Assembly: GCF_900637555.1 (NCBI RefSeq)
Contig: NZ_LR134378.1
Location: 72,001-136,000 of the forward strand
DNA: 64,000 nt
Direction: 5' to 3'
DNA from: Lautropia mirabilis
GTDB taxonomy: Bacteria > Pseudomonadota > Gammaproteobacteria > Burkholderiales > Burkholderiaceae_E
In this document: piece after piece, positions 8,118-16,936 of the stretch
Layout: the number at the start of each line of letters is the position of its first letter
How positions within the stretch are numbered: the first letter of the stretch is position 1
Program-made: the position numbers and the translations under genes
The notes under the pieces: generated by a model
Databases searched by the model: none
What the model was told of the DNA's origin: nothing
Seen by the model: the letters and a program-made list of their open reading frames with translations, nothing else

Positions 8118-9265
8118 TTCTGGTACTTCAGAAGCAGGGTCTCGTATTCCGAGAGGATCTTCTCCCACTGGAACTCGGCCAGGAAGCGCTCGCGCGAGGC
8201 CTTGCGCATGCTGTCGAGACGGGTGGGATCGGCCAGGATGGCGTCGAGCTGCGTGGCAAAGCCGGCTGCGCCGTCGAAGAAGGCGGCACCGGGGCCGGCC
8301 ACCCAGCGGTTGAAGCGATTGTCGTGGGCGATGACAGCATTGCCGGCGCCCAGGGCCTCGACCAGCGACGGGTTGGTGCCGCCCACCTGGTGACCGTGCA
8401 CGTAGGCCGCGGAATGAAAGCGCAGCGCCTGAACCACCTTCTTGTCGTAGATGGCGCCCAGGAACATCACTTCGTTGCCGGCAGCTGCCTTGACGGCCTG
8501 ATGATAGGCATTGCTGTCTTCATACTTGCCCAGCACGGCCAGCTTCATGCCGCGCGGCTTGCGCGAGAAGCCCTCGACGATTTCCAGCAGCGAGTTCTCG
8601 GGCTCGGCCCGGGCAATGACGCTGAGGTAGCGGCCGGGCTCCAGGCCCAGGGCCGTCACCGGGGCGGTGTCGGCCGAGCGGATGTCCTCGGCGCCATAGG
8701 GAATGACGGTGATGCGCTCGGGGCTGGTACGCCGGGACAGGTGGACCTTGATCTCGGGGTGATCTGCCACCAGGTGGTTGCCCAGCCAGGCGCCCGCCCA
8801 TTCGTTCAGATAGAACCAGGCCTTGGGACCGGCGCCCCACTTGGCGCGCTGCCACTCGATGCCGTCCATGTTGATGACGTTGGGCAGGCGTGCCATGCGC
8901 AGCAGCGTGCAGAAGATGGCGGTGTTGTAGCCGAGCGTGAGGCAGGGTTCACCGGCCTTCTGGGCGTGGCGGGTGGCGATCCAGTCGAACTGGATGGTGC
9001 CTGCCGGGCCAGCACGGTCAACGGGGATGTTGATGCGGTGGACACCTTCCCAGGTGTCTTCGGTGATGGGGCCGGTCCCGTCGATCTGGCAGTAGACGGT
9101 GACCTTCCAGCCCTTCTTCACCAGATAGAGCGCCAGGTATTCGGCAAAGGTCTCGAACCCGCCATGCGCTGCCGGCACGCCACGGATGCCGAGGATGCGA
9201 AGCGCAGGCGCGGAATGGGCGGACACGGCCGAAGACGCGGCCGCAGTGTTGGGCACGTTGCTCAA
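8114..9265 (-). CDS. GT4 glycosyltransferase with DUF1972 N-terminal domain
   Basis: A 383-residue cytoplasmic glycosyltransferase. Residues about 22-45 (GIRGVPAAHGGFETFAEYL) are the hallmark of DUF1972-type enzymes such as rhamnosyltransferases of capsule and S-layer glycan synthesis. The C-terminal half has the GT-B nucleotide-sugar side, with GGTNPSLVEALGAGN standing in for the EX7E region. It starts with TTG overlapping the upstream stop (TTGA) and its own stop overlaps the GTG of the HAD gene, so the three genes form one coupled operon. The donor sugar is not certain. Confidence 0.85.
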   Translation of the reverse strand: MSNVPNTAAASSAVSAHSAPALRILGIRGVPAAHGGFETFAEYLALYLVKKGWKVTVYCQIDGTGPITEDTWEGVHRINIPVDRAGPAGTIQFDWIATRHAQKAGEPCLTLGYNTAIFCTLLRMARLPNVINMDGIEWQRAKWGAGPKAWFYLNEWAGAWLGNHLVADHPEIKVHLSRRTSPERITVIPYGAEDIRSADTAPVTALGLEPGRYLSVIARAEPENSLLEIVEGFSRKPRGMKLAVLGKYEDSNAYHQAVKAAAGNEVMFLGAIYDKKVVQALRFHSAAYVHGHQVGGTNPSLVEALGAGNAVIAHDNRFNRWVAGPGAAFFDGAAGFATQLDAILADPTRLDSMRKASRERFLAEFQWEKILSEYETLLLKYQK

Positions 9266-10491
9266 AACTTGACTCCCAGCTCTCGATAGACGGTTTCGAT
9301 GCCTTCAATATACCGCGTGCGGTTGAAATGGGTGGCGCAATGAACGCGGGCCTTGCGCCCCATTTCGGCGATGTCGGCGTCGGAACGGGCAAAGACCTCG
9401 GTCAGCACGCCGGCCAGGGCGTCGACATTGCCACTGGGAAAGACCCAGCCGATCTCGGGGGTGATCATCTCGGGAATGCCGCCGATGTCGGCGCCGACGA
9501 CGGGCTTGCCGCTGGCAAAGGCCTCGAGCACGCTCATGGGGGCGTTCTCGTACCACTCACTGGGCAGCACCAGCGCCCGCGCGCCCTTGATCTGGTTCCA
9601 GAGGGCATCTCCCGAACAGAAGCCCAGCCATTCGATCCGGTCTGCGCCCGGCATGGCCTTGAGTTCTTCTTCCAGGGGGCCTGTGCCGGCCACGCGCAGC
9701 TTGACGCCAGCCTGGGCAGCCGCCCTGGCCAGGGTGGCCACGCCCTTCTCGGGGGCCAGGCGACCGGCAAACAGCACGTAGTCACCCGGCTCGTAGGAGG
9801 GGGTGAAGGCGTTGACGTCGACGTAGTTGGGGACGTAGGTAACCTGCCACTCGGGCCAGCCCCATTCGATCAGCTTGTTGCGGTAGAAGTGCGAGGGCGC
9901 AACCACGCGCCCCAGATACTTCTGCCAGGTGTTCATGGTGCGGCTCAGGCCCGATTCCAGCATGACGATGGCGCTGGCGCCGAGCGAGTTGCGCACGCAG
10001 CGGTGGCGCAGCACGTTGATGACCGAACCGTCCTTGCAGCGCTCGCAGACCCCGGTGCTGTTGAGCATCTTGTAGGCCGGGCAGGCGATCTTCAGGTCGT
10101 GTGCGGTGAGCACCGACGGGATGCCGGCCTCGTGCAGCACGGGCAGCACCGAGGGCGAAAGGTGGTGGTAGATACAGTGCAGGTGCGCCACGTCGGCCGG
10201 GAAGACCTTGAGCAGCTTGCGCAGCTTGTCCTGGGCCTCGAAGGAATAGATGGCCTTGGACGCCTTGACCAGCTTGTCCTTGATGCCGTGCGCGTTGCCG
10301 AATTCCAGCTCCTCCACGAAGTACTCGCTCCAGCGCGAGGGCATGTTCTTCGGGTGATGCATGGACATGACGGCCGTTTCCCAGCCGAGTTCCTGGAAGA
10401 GCGCGTCATGTTCCAGGTAGACGACGTCGGACCCACCACGGCGATAGTGGTAGGAGTTCAGGGAAAGAAGGCGGGGGGGTGTCGTTTTCAT
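9262..10491 (-). CDS. GT4-family glycosyltransferase
   Basis: A 409-residue GT-B enzyme. An N-terminal glycosyltransferase 4-like acceptor domain begins with SYHYRRGGSDVVYLEHD. A four-Cys cluster at about residues 148-166 (ACPAY, CERC, HRC) is frequent in this subgroup. The C-terminal donor domain shows LFAGRLAPEKG and SEWYENAPMSVLEAFASGKP, where the conserved Glu pair resides. It is the first gene of the three-gene GT-GT-HAD operon and faces a GT14-like gene across a 446-bp divergent promoter region. It probably adds one sugar to the EPS repeat unit on the cytoplasmic side. Confidence 0.87.
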   Translation of the reverse strand: MKTTPPRLLSLNSYHYRRGGSDVVYLEHDALFQELGWETAVMSMHHPKNMPSRWSEYFVEELEFGNAHGIKDKLVKASKAIYSFEAQDKLRKLLKVFPADVAHLHCIYHHLSPSVLPVLHEAGIPSVLTAHDLKIACPAYKMLNSTGVCERCKDGSVINVLRHRCVRNSLGASAIVMLESGLSRTMNTWQKYLGRVVAPSHFYRNKLIEWGWPEWQVTYVPNYVDVNAFTPSYEPGDYVLFAGRLAPEKGVATLARAAAQAGVKLRVAGTGPLEEELKAMPGADRIEWLGFCSGDALWNQIKGARALVLPSEWYENAPMSVLEAFASGKPVVGADIGGIPEMITPEIGWVFPSGNVDALAGVLTEVFARSDADIAEMGRKARVHCATHFNRTRYIEGIETVYRELGVKF

Positions 10492-10937
10492 GAGGCAGCC
10501 ATTCTATAGGGGCCTCCCGGGTTGCGCAGTGCGGTAGTGTGCGCCCGCCCCACAGGAAGCGCCGTTCCGGCGCCAGCGGTGGCCCGTCCGTCAGAGCGGC
10601 CCTCCGGGCGGCGTCCCAAGCGTTGCAATATGGCAACGTAACGTTCTTGCCGCACGTTTTGTGGATTTTTGGGATGAACGCCAACAAAATCAACGTATTG
10701 ACGGCATTTTTCCCGGACAATCCGCGACGCCCAGTCATGATCAATCGCAAATTCTGTTTCAGGACCGTTACCTCCGGGAACGATTTCGGCGCCCCGCCCT
10801 GCCGGCCGGTAGCATAGGCCGGAAGTCGGACTTACTCCCGACGACGCGAACATGATGACCGGACAGGACGGCTGAACCGGCAGCCGGATCCGGGCGGCAA
10901 TCCCGATGAACCTCATTGAGCAGTTCTTGCAGCAGCC
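10492..10937. promoter_or_regulatory. Divergent promoter region between two EPS transcription units
   Basis: A 446-bp gap with no protein gene separates the GT4 operon (minus) and the GT14-like gene (plus). It contains GTTGCAATATGGCAAC at 10622-10637, an imperfect palindrome with 5-bp arms, followed at once by AACGTAACGTT (10635-10645). A long A/T-rich part at 10640-10760 is the likely location of the two promoters. No exact sigma-70 pair could be chosen. Confidence 0.5.
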
Positions 10938-11981
10938 ATGAAACCCAAGATCGTTTTTGTCGTGATGTCGGCCATCCACAGCCCTGAGTCGGTGGCCCAG
11001 CTGGCGCGCGCGCTTGCCCCCCACACGGTGGTGGTGCACCACGACTTCAGCCAGACGCCCGATTTCTCGGTGAACGAGCCCAACGTGCGCTTCGTGCCCG
11101 AGCCGAAGCGGACTGGCTGGGCCATCTGGGGCTTCTCGGAAGGCATCTTCCATGCCATGCGCTATGCCTATGAGAACCTGGAGTTCGACTATCTCCAGAT
11201 CCTGAGCCCGACCTGCCTGCCGATCAAGCCGGTGAAGGCCCTGGAAGAGCATGTGGCCTCGGGCAAGACGGATGTGGACTTCGCCTGGATCGACATGCTG
11301 GCCGACGACGACGCGCTGATGTCGGTGTCGTACCGCGGCTTTGCGGGCGAGGAGAGCTTCCGCCACCGGCTGCTGCGCCGGATGATGGTGCTGTATTTCA
11401 ACAATACGGCCGAACGGCGCGACCTGGCCGGCGTGCAGCTGCGTACCGGCGGCAACCTGGATGCCAACGGGAAGCTCCGTCCTGTGGCCCGGCTGGCACG
11501 TTTCGTGACCCGCCTGCTGGTGAATCCAACGCTGGGCGGCCACGTGTTCACCAAGGACTTCCCGCCCTTCTACGGCTCGACCTGGTTCGGGGCCCGGCGT
11601 GAGGTCGTGGGCTGGATGCTGGAGCGCTTTGCGCAGAAGGACATCCAGACGCACTTCCCCAAGCTTTGCATCGCCGACGAGTTCCTGATTCCGTCGATGA
11701 TCATGCAGGGCGTGAAGAAGAAGGGCTTCAAGTCCGGTCCGATGAACCACTGCATCGTCACCTTCATCGAGGCCAACCCGGCCTGGCTGACCGATGCCGA
11801 CTTCGAGTTCCTGCAGAAGTCGCCGGCCTTCTTCGGCCGCAAGTTCCCGGATGACATCCACACGCCCATCCGTCGCCGCGTGCTGACCGAGCTGGTGGGC
11901 CTGACGCCGGAACAGGTCGTCCCGCCGGAAGACGACGCACCGGTGACGGTGGCCCCGGCCCGTGCCGTGGCAGCCGCCTGA
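10938..11981 (+). CDS. GT14-like (core-2 branching type) glycosyltransferase
   Basis: A 347-residue protein resembling bacterial members of the beta-1,6-N-acetylglucosaminyltransferase-like GT14 group. Features are the N-terminal VVMSAIHSPESVAQL, the central FDYLQILSPTCLPIKP (the conserved 'LSG.D.P' region of the family), the FYGSTWFGARREVVGWML segment and CIADEFLIPSMI, where the acidic catalytic part of the family is placed. The last 30 residues are Pro/Ala/Val-rich. No signal peptide is seen, so it acts in the cytosol. It is monocistronic, with a terminator just downstream. The ribosome binding site is weak. Sugar specificity is not known. Confidence 0.75.
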   Translation: MKPKIVFVVMSAIHSPESVAQLARALAPHTVVVHHDFSQTPDFSVNEPNVRFVPEPKRTGWAIWGFSEGIFHAMRYAYENLEFDYLQILSPTCLPIKPVKALEEHVASGKTDVDFAWIDMLADDDALMSVSYRGFAGEESFRHRLLRRMMVLYFNNTAERRDLAGVQLRTGGNLDANGKLRPVARLARFVTRLLVNPTLGGHVFTKDFPPFYGSTWFGARREVVGWMLERFAQKDIQTHFPKLCIADEFLIPSMIMQGVKKKGFKSGPMNHCIVTFIEANPAWLTDADFEFLQKSPAFFGRKFPDDIHTPIRRRVLTELVGLTPEQVVPPEDDAPVTVAPARAVAAA

Positions 11982-12021
11982 AAACGGCAACCGGCTTCCA
12001 ACCGCTCCCTGCTTTCCCCTG

Positions 12022-12047
12022 GCGGCCCCTGTGCGGGCCGCTTTCTT
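12022..12047 (+). terminator. Terminator after the GT14-like gene
   Basis: GCGGCCC and GGGCCGC pair across a 6-base loop and are followed by TTTCTT, 41 bases after the stop codon. The rest of 12048-12316 shows no gene and is the promoter region of the next glycosyltransferase. Confidence 0.75.
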
Positions 12048-12316
12048 CATGCAAGCGGGGGGAAGTACAGGGTTGCGCTGCACGCCATGCTCAGGCATGG
12101 GTGCGGCAGGATGCCCCATGCGGCTGGAATACTAGCCGTCCATTCCGTCGAAAAGCGCCACACAACCGGCAAATGCGGGTAAAGAAACTTTAACTCGCCG
12201 CATCGCCCGTTGTCCTGACGCCAACCGTTCATCGGGACAAATCGGCCTCACACAGACATGAGGCATGGTTTTACCGTATTGTCTCGGGTATCGGTAGTAT
12301 CATCGACGTGCTTTGA

Positions 12317-13447
12317 GTGAGAGACATCGGGCAGCAGAGTTGCGCAAACGCAACATTTGCTGCCGTGTCCTGCCCGAACCCCAGACTCGTACAGGAGACG
12401 ACCCTGCTCTCCATCATCATCATCTCCCGCAATCAGATCGAAACGATCGACAGGTGCCTGACCAGTGTTCAGGTGGCCACCAAGGCTGCCGGGCTGGACC
12501 GCTACGAGGTCGTTTTCGTCGATTCAAAGTCCACGGACGGCACGCCGGAGCGTGTCCGCGAACGCCTGGGCAAGGACGTGACCATCGTCCATCTGTCCGG
12601 CCACACCAACGCCGCCATTGCCCGCAACGCAGGCACTGCCGTGGCCAAGGGTGACGCATTCTTCTTCATCGACGGTGACATGGAAATCGGTCCCGATTTC
12701 CTGAAGGTCGCGCTCGGCCCCGATGGTCTGCCGCACCACAACGTCACCTCCGGGCAGCTGCCCGAGAAGTTCTATTCACCGACCGGCAAGTTCCTGACCG
12801 ACGGCCCGGACCGCTACAAGGTGCGGGCCGACGGCTATCGGGTGGAACTGGGCGGCATCTCGCTCATCCGCCGCGAGGCCTTCGAGAAGGTCGGCGGCTT
12901 CATGACCGAAATGCGCGTCAACGAAGACCAGGAACTGGGCCTGCGGCTGTGCAAGGCGGGCTATGGCATCTATGGTTATGCCACGGTCATGGCCACGCAC
13001 CACACGGTGGACTACTTCCAGTGGCACCGGCTGGGCCGCATGCTGCTGGACGGCAGCATGTGCTATCCGGGCGTGGTGTTCCGCCGTCACTGGATGAACC
13101 GCCACTACTGGCCGCTGCTCATCTCGCACCAGCGCCCCACCGCGGTGTTTGCCCTGTCCCTGTTGCTGGCCATCTTCGTGAGCCCCTGGTGGCTGCTGCT
13201 GTTCATCGGCTACATCGTGGCCAAGAACATCCGCCGCCCTGGCGTGAGCTTCCTGCAGGATCTGGCAGGCACGGCAGCCCGCAGCTCGGGCTTCCTGATC
13301 GGTGTGCCGTTCTTCTATCCGCACCACATCGACAACAAGGACATCCACTACACGGTGGCCGAGTACCCGAACCCCGTGTGGAAAGATGGCCAGACCAGGC
13401 CACCCGCCCCGGAAGGCACGGAAAGCACGGAAAAACCTGCGGCCTGA
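12317..13447 (+). CDS. GT2-family glycosyltransferase with C-terminal membrane segment
   Basis: A GT-A fold family 2 enzyme of up to 376 residues. It shows SIIIISRNQIETIDRCL at the domain start, the DxD-type VVFVDSKSTDGT and FFIDGDME motifs, and NEDQELGLRLCKAGY near the acceptor site. A hydrophobic stretch (ALSLLLAIFVSPWWLLLFIGYI) at about residues 275-297 anchors it to the inner membrane. The first 29 residues from the ATG look non-native. A strong AGGAGA (12393-12398) sits five bases before a CTG codon at 12404, exactly where the conserved domain begins, so translation may begin there (347 residues). The gene stands alone between two terminators and probably adds or polymerises an EPS sugar. 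Confidence 0.85.
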   Translation: MRDIGQQSCANATFAAVSCPNPRLVQETTLLSIIIISRNQIETIDRCLTSVQVATKAAGLDRYEVVFVDSKSTDGTPERVRERLGKDVTIVHLSGHTNAAIARNAGTAVAKGDAFFFIDGDMEIGPDFLKVALGPDGLPHHNVTSGQLPEKFYSPTGKFLTDGPDRYKVRADGYRVELGGISLIRREAFEKVGGFMTEMRVNEDQELGLRLCKAGYGIYGYATVMATHHTVDYFQWHRLGRMLLDGSMCYPGVVFRRHWMNRHYWPLLISHQRPTAVFALSLLLAIFVSPWWLLLFIGYIVAKNIRRPGVSFLQDLAGTAARSSGFLIGVPFFYPHHIDNKDIHYTVAEYPNPVWKDGQTRPPAPEGTESTEKPAA

Positions 13448-13520
13448 GGCCGCGAAGGCCGGACGGTACCTCGTCAGGGATCGCCTTCGGTCCTTGAAGC
13501 CGGTCCGGACATCATCCCCA

Positions 13521-13555
13521 AAGCGCCCTTGCTGCTGAAGCCTGGGCGCTTTTTT
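13521..13555 (+). terminator. Terminator after the GT2 gene
   Basis: AAGCGCCC and GGGCGCTT form an 8-bp stem with a 15-base loop, followed by a T-run. Confidence 0.8.
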
Positions 13556-13607
13556 CATGCCCGGTCGTCATGCCCGGTCGTCATGCCCGGTCGTCATGCC
13601 TGATCGA
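13556..13607. repeat. Tandem 13-bp repeat (CATGCCCGGTCGT, three exact copies plus one degenerate)
   Basis: Three exact head-to-tail copies occupy 13556-13594, and a degenerate fourth (CATGCCTGATCGA) follows. Looser copies starting CATTCCC and CATGCCC continue to about 13640. The block sits between the converging terminators of the GT2 and flippase genes, so it is intergenic and probably arose by slippage. Confidence 0.85.
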
Positions 13608-13642
13608 CATTCCCCGATTGTCATGCCCAGGATCATCATGCC

Positions 13643-13673
13643 AAAAAAGAAGGCGCCCTTTAAAGGGCGCCTT
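13643..13673 (-). terminator. Terminator of the flippase gene
   Basis: A 24-bp perfect palindrome (AAGGCGCCCTTT / AAAGGGCGCCTT) is flanked by six A residues, which give a T-run on the minus strand. It stands downstream of the flippase stop codon and may act in both directions. Confidence 0.8.
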
Positions 13674-13680
13674 TCGGAGT

Positions 13681-13717
13681 GCATCGGCCACCCAACCAGT
13701 GAGGGGGTGGCCGATGC
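13681..13717 (-). terminator. 13-bp hairpin upstream of the T-tailed terminator
   Basis: GCATCGGCCACCC and GGGTGGCCGATGC form a perfect stem with an 11-base loop, 18 bases beyond the flippase stop codon. It is followed on the minus strand by the palindromic terminator, so it is probably part of a tandem stop or an mRNA 3'-end stabiliser. Confidence 0.55.
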
Positions 13718-13735
13718 TTGTTGATGCCTGCAGAC

Positions 13736-15325
13736 TCAGACCGTCGGCGCGGCTCCACCGTCGGCCGGAGGTGTGGCCTCGGGCTGGCCGCCGCCGCGCT
13801 TGCGCTTGAGGACGGCCTGGAAGATGCGAACTTCTTCCTGACGCGGACGCAGCACCAGGCCCAGCACCACCAGGTAGACCAGCGAGGCCAGCACGACGCG
13901 CCACCACCATTGCGGGAAGACGTGATAGAGCAAGGTGGCTGCGATGAGCCCGATGCAGCTGGCAAACGTGCAGGCCAGGATGTGCTCCAGGTTGACCTGA
14001 TACGGGAAGCCCGTGCGCCGCAGCCAGTAGGCAACCATGATGTTGGCCAGCACCAGGCCGACGCAGTTGGCGGCCGGCAGGGCCACGATGCCGAATTGCG
14101 GGGCCAGGGCCACGCCCAGCAGAAGCGAAAGCCCCAGGAACAGGTTGCTGAAGACGAGGAAGCCGTAGCGCTCGACCGTGTGCGAGAGGTTCTCCAGCGA
14201 ATGCCGCCAGGACTCCAGCGCCATCACCAGACACATCATCAGGATGAGCAGGTTGGCATCGGAACCGTACTTGCCCTTGGACAGCCACAGGTACAAGTCA
14301 CCACCGCCCGCCGCGAAGAAGGTGGCGGCCAGGCCGATCAGAACCAGGTTGACGGTGAGCGCCGCGTTGGCGACGGTCTCGGCCTCCTGGTAGGAGCCGT
14401 TGGCCGAATAGCGCGCTGCCATCACCGGACGGATCATGCCGTTGAAGAGCTGGGCCGGCAGGTAGCGCTGCAGCTGGTCGAAGATGGACTGCGCAAAACC
14501 GAAGAGAGCCACCTGGATGGCGGTGAACTGGTTACCGGCCACCAGACGGTTCACCATGCCGCCGTAAGGCAGGATGATGAGGCCCTGGGTGTAGCCCTTG
14601 ATGCCGAAGTCGATCATCCGGCGCATGTTGTTGTTCAGCCATTCACGCTGAAGCGGAACGTCGGTGTTGTCACCGGGGCGATTGCGGCTGGCCTTGTAGA
14701 CGCCCCAGGTCATCACGAGGGCACCAATGGCCTCGTTGACGATTTCGACGAGGATCAGGTTGGTCAGCGTCATCTGCTGCGCCCAGACCAGACCTACCAC
14801 ACCGATGAACTTGCCGACGGTGACGGCGGCGAAGGCCGTCTGACCGCGCTTCTGCTCCAGCATCGCCTCCAGGATCTGGAACTCGGAGTTGGAGGTGGTG
14901 CGGAACAGCACGACCAGCATGTAGAGCTGCAGGGGCACCACCCACCGCTCCAGGCTTACCCAGTCGGCCAGCCACAGCGGGAAGATCATCAGCACGATGA
15001 CCGTGAGCAGGATCAGCAGCAGGCGCAGGCCCATGGAATAGCCGATGAGCCGGCGCAGCGCCCAGGCGTAGCGCAGGTTGAAGATCTCGGGCACGAAACG
15101 GGTGAGGATCTGCCCGGTACCGACCGACGTGAGGGTGAGCAGCACCTCGGTCAGGCCCAGCAGCACGGAGTAGGCCGCGAACTCCTCGACCGGCAGATGC
15201 CGGACGGTGAGCAGCAGGGCACCGACGCCGGCCACGGAGGTCAGCGCCTTGCCCATCAGGAAGTGTTTCATGCCGGCAGCGATACGCCGCGCACTATAGG
15301 GGTTGTGATCGGCGTGTTCCGACAT
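13736..15325 (-). CDS. Wzx-type polysaccharide flippase (MOP superfamily)
   Basis: A 529-residue inner-membrane protein with about 12 hydrophobic segments, the first pair at residues about 20-60 and 90-115. A charged C-terminal tail (PRQEEVRIFQAVLKRKRGGG, then Pro/Ala-rich) faces the cytoplasm. The pattern, length and position among glycosyltransferases fit a Wzx-like lipid-linked oligosaccharide flippase of the MOP exporter superfamily. It would carry the assembled repeat unit across the inner membrane to the Wzy-type polymerase encoded at 20823-23876. It lies 45 bp upstream of a minus-strand glycosidase gene start only in the sense of order; the glycosidase is transcribed toward it (both minus), so the pair may be one transcript. 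Confidence 0.82.
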   Translation of the reverse strand: MSEHADHNPYSARRIAAGMKHFLMGKALTSVAGVGALLLTVRHLPVEEFAAYSVLLGLTEVLLTLTSVGTGQILTRFVPEIFNLRYAWALRRLIGYSMGLRLLLILLTVIVLMIFPLWLADWVSLERWVVPLQLYMLVVLFRTTSNSEFQILEAMLEQKRGQTAFAAVTVGKFIGVVGLVWAQQMTLTNLILVEIVNEAIGALVMTWGVYKASRNRPGDNTDVPLQREWLNNNMRRMIDFGIKGYTQGLIILPYGGMVNRLVAGNQFTAIQVALFGFAQSIFDQLQRYLPAQLFNGMIRPVMAARYSANGSYQEAETVANAALTVNLVLIGLAATFFAAGGGDLYLWLSKGKYGSDANLLILMMCLVMALESWRHSLENLSHTVERYGFLVFSNLFLGLSLLLGVALAPQFGIVALPAANCVGLVLANIMVAYWLRRTGFPYQVNLEHILACTFASCIGLIAATLLYHVFPQWWWRVVLASLVYLVVLGLVLRPRQEEVRIFQAVLKRKRGGGQPEATPPADGGAAPTV

Positions 15326-15370
15326 GGGATCTGTTGCCTGTTCTGACGGAGAGAAGGATCAAGGAAGCGC

Positions 15371-16936
15371 TCAGCGTGTCGTTCCTGCGAAACTGAGCCC
15401 CGACACCGAGTTGGGCGCGACGGTGTAGCGCGCCACCCCCTGGGCGTCGAAGGAGAGCTGGATGCTCTGCCGCTTGGGACCATCGATGATCTGACGGTCG
15501 TAGTTGTTGATCTGGGTGACGCCGCCACTGATGCTGGCCAGATTGGCCTTCAGCGTCTTGCCGGCCAGCGCCGGCATGTTGAGGGTGATCTCGGTAGCCG
15601 CCTTGTCGCGGTTGACGGCCCAGACGCTGTAGCGGCTGCGGTCCTGGTTGGTCATGACCGTGCCGCGCGCCGAATAGCCGCCGCCGTAGCTGGACGGGTT
15701 GCCGCTGCTGGTCTTCGTTTCCAGCACCTGGGGCAGCAGCGTCTCGCGCAGCAGCGCATAGGCATGCAACGGCACCGACGGATGGTAGGCGGATGCACCC
15801 TCGGGCTGATGGAACATGGGCCACGGGCCGGTGCTGCCATGCAGGGCATGCAGATCGGTGCCCTTGACCTGGGGCAGCTGCGTGGTGGTGATGATCAGGT
15901 CGGCCAGACCGATGCTGGCCCCCAGATCACCCGACTGGCGCCAGTTCCTGTTCCAGGCCTCGCCCTGCCCTTCGGGCCAGCGGGCGTGCTCGGTGACCCA
16001 GAAGCCGACATCCTTGGCCGGGACGCCGCCCTTCTCGGCATCGGCAATGGACTGGCAGAGGTGGTCGATGCGGTTGGTGACCGGCGGGCCATCGGGCTCG
16101 CCGTCATAGTAGAGATGCTGGGCGAATTCGGTGATGCCACTGTCCTTCAGCCCCTTGGCCAGCGCCGTGTTGTACTGCGAGGCGTTGATGCCCCGGTCGG
16201 ACTGGGCGTCGAAGTCGGCCATCATGGCCACGAAACGCGCCTTGGGATCGACCTTGCGCACGGCCTCCATGACGGTCTGGGCGCGGTTCACGTACAGGTC
16301 GGAAGTCCACTTCTCCTCGAAGCGGTCCAGCTCGTTGCCCAGTTCCCAGCGCACGACCGGCACCTTGCGCTCGCCGATGTGCCGGACCAGGTCGGCAGCC
16401 TCGCCGGAGAGCTTGTCGATGTCGGCCAGCCTGTCGATGTCACCCTTCAGGTTGAGCACGTACCAGACCTGGCCATTGATCTCGCCCACGAAATCCAGGT
16501 ACTCATCGACCCCGAACTCGATGCGCGGCAGCTCGATCCAGTCGTTGATGCGGACCGACTTGCGCGTGGCGACCTTGCCCACCGAGGTCTTCCAGCGGTG
16601 GTAGTTGGCGGTGGTGCCACCGGGATATCGATAGACCGCCCCCGGGAAGTGCTGCTTCAGGAAGCGCGTGACCTCGGGGCGCACCTGCTGCCGCTCGGCA
16701 TCCCAGAGCGAGAGCTGGAACTCGCTGTTTTCCAGGTTGAAGCCGAAATACTCGGGCCCCATGCTCTTGACGACCTTGTCGGAAATCGTGAGCGAAAGCC
16801 CCTCGGAACCCTTGTTGACCGCCACCGGCTTGCAGTCGCCGCTGGGCGCTACGGTGGACTTGCAGCCGACAAGGGCCAGCCCGAGCATCAGGGCCAGGGG
16901 AAGCCTGCACAGGGATTTGACATCAGGTTTTGGCAT
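15371..16936 (-). CDS. Clan GH-A glycoside hydrolase lipoprotein (GH51/GH39-like)
   Basis: A 521-residue lipoprotein; the ATG chosen gives lipobox LVGC at about residue 21. The catalytic TIM barrel shows VYRYPGGTTANYHRW, VVRWELGNELDRF (the acid/base Glu of the Asn-Glu pair) and FWVTEHARWPEGQG (candidate nucleophile Glu). The C-terminal 150 residues form a beta-rich domain typical of GH51 arabinofuranosidases and relatives. The exact family is not certain. Being a lipoprotein, it should act in the periplasm or at the surface. It lies 45 bp upstream of the flippase gene on the same strand, so it may trim the exported glycan or remove misassembled chains. The frame is open upstream for 86 codons without signal features. 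Confidence 0.8.
   Translation of the reverse strand: MPKPDVKSLCRLPLALMLGLALVGCKSTVAPSGDCKPVAVNKGSEGLSLTISDKVVKSMGPEYFGFNLENSEFQLSLWDAERQQVRPEVTRFLKQHFPGAVYRYPGGTTANYHRWKTSVGKVATRKSVRINDWIELPRIEFGVDEYLDFVGEINGQVWYVLNLKGDIDRLADIDKLSGEAADLVRHIGERKVPVVRWELGNELDRFEEKWTSDLYVNRAQTVMEAVRKVDPKARFVAMMADFDAQSDRGINASQYNTALAKGLKDSGITEFAQHLYYDGEPDGPPVTNRIDHLCQSIADAEKGGVPAKDVGFWVTEHARWPEGQGEAWNRNWRQSGDLGASIGLADLIITTTQLPQVKGTDLHALHGSTGPWPMFHQPEGASAYHPSVPLHAYALLRETLLPQVLETKTSSGNPSSYGGGYSARGTVMTNQDRSRYSVWAVNRDKAATEITLNMPALAGKTLKANLASISGGVTQINNYDRQIIDGPKRQSIQLSFDAQGVARYTVAPNSVSGLSFAGTTR

Noticed and set aside
10488-12119. 543-codon minus-strand frame opposite the GT14-like gene
   Set aside because: It is a mirror of a coding gene, rich in Arg and His, with no recognisable motif.
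13556-13640. CRISPR-like array
   Set aside because: The 13-bp units are directly tandem without spacers, so this is a simple tandem repeat. No cas genes are near.
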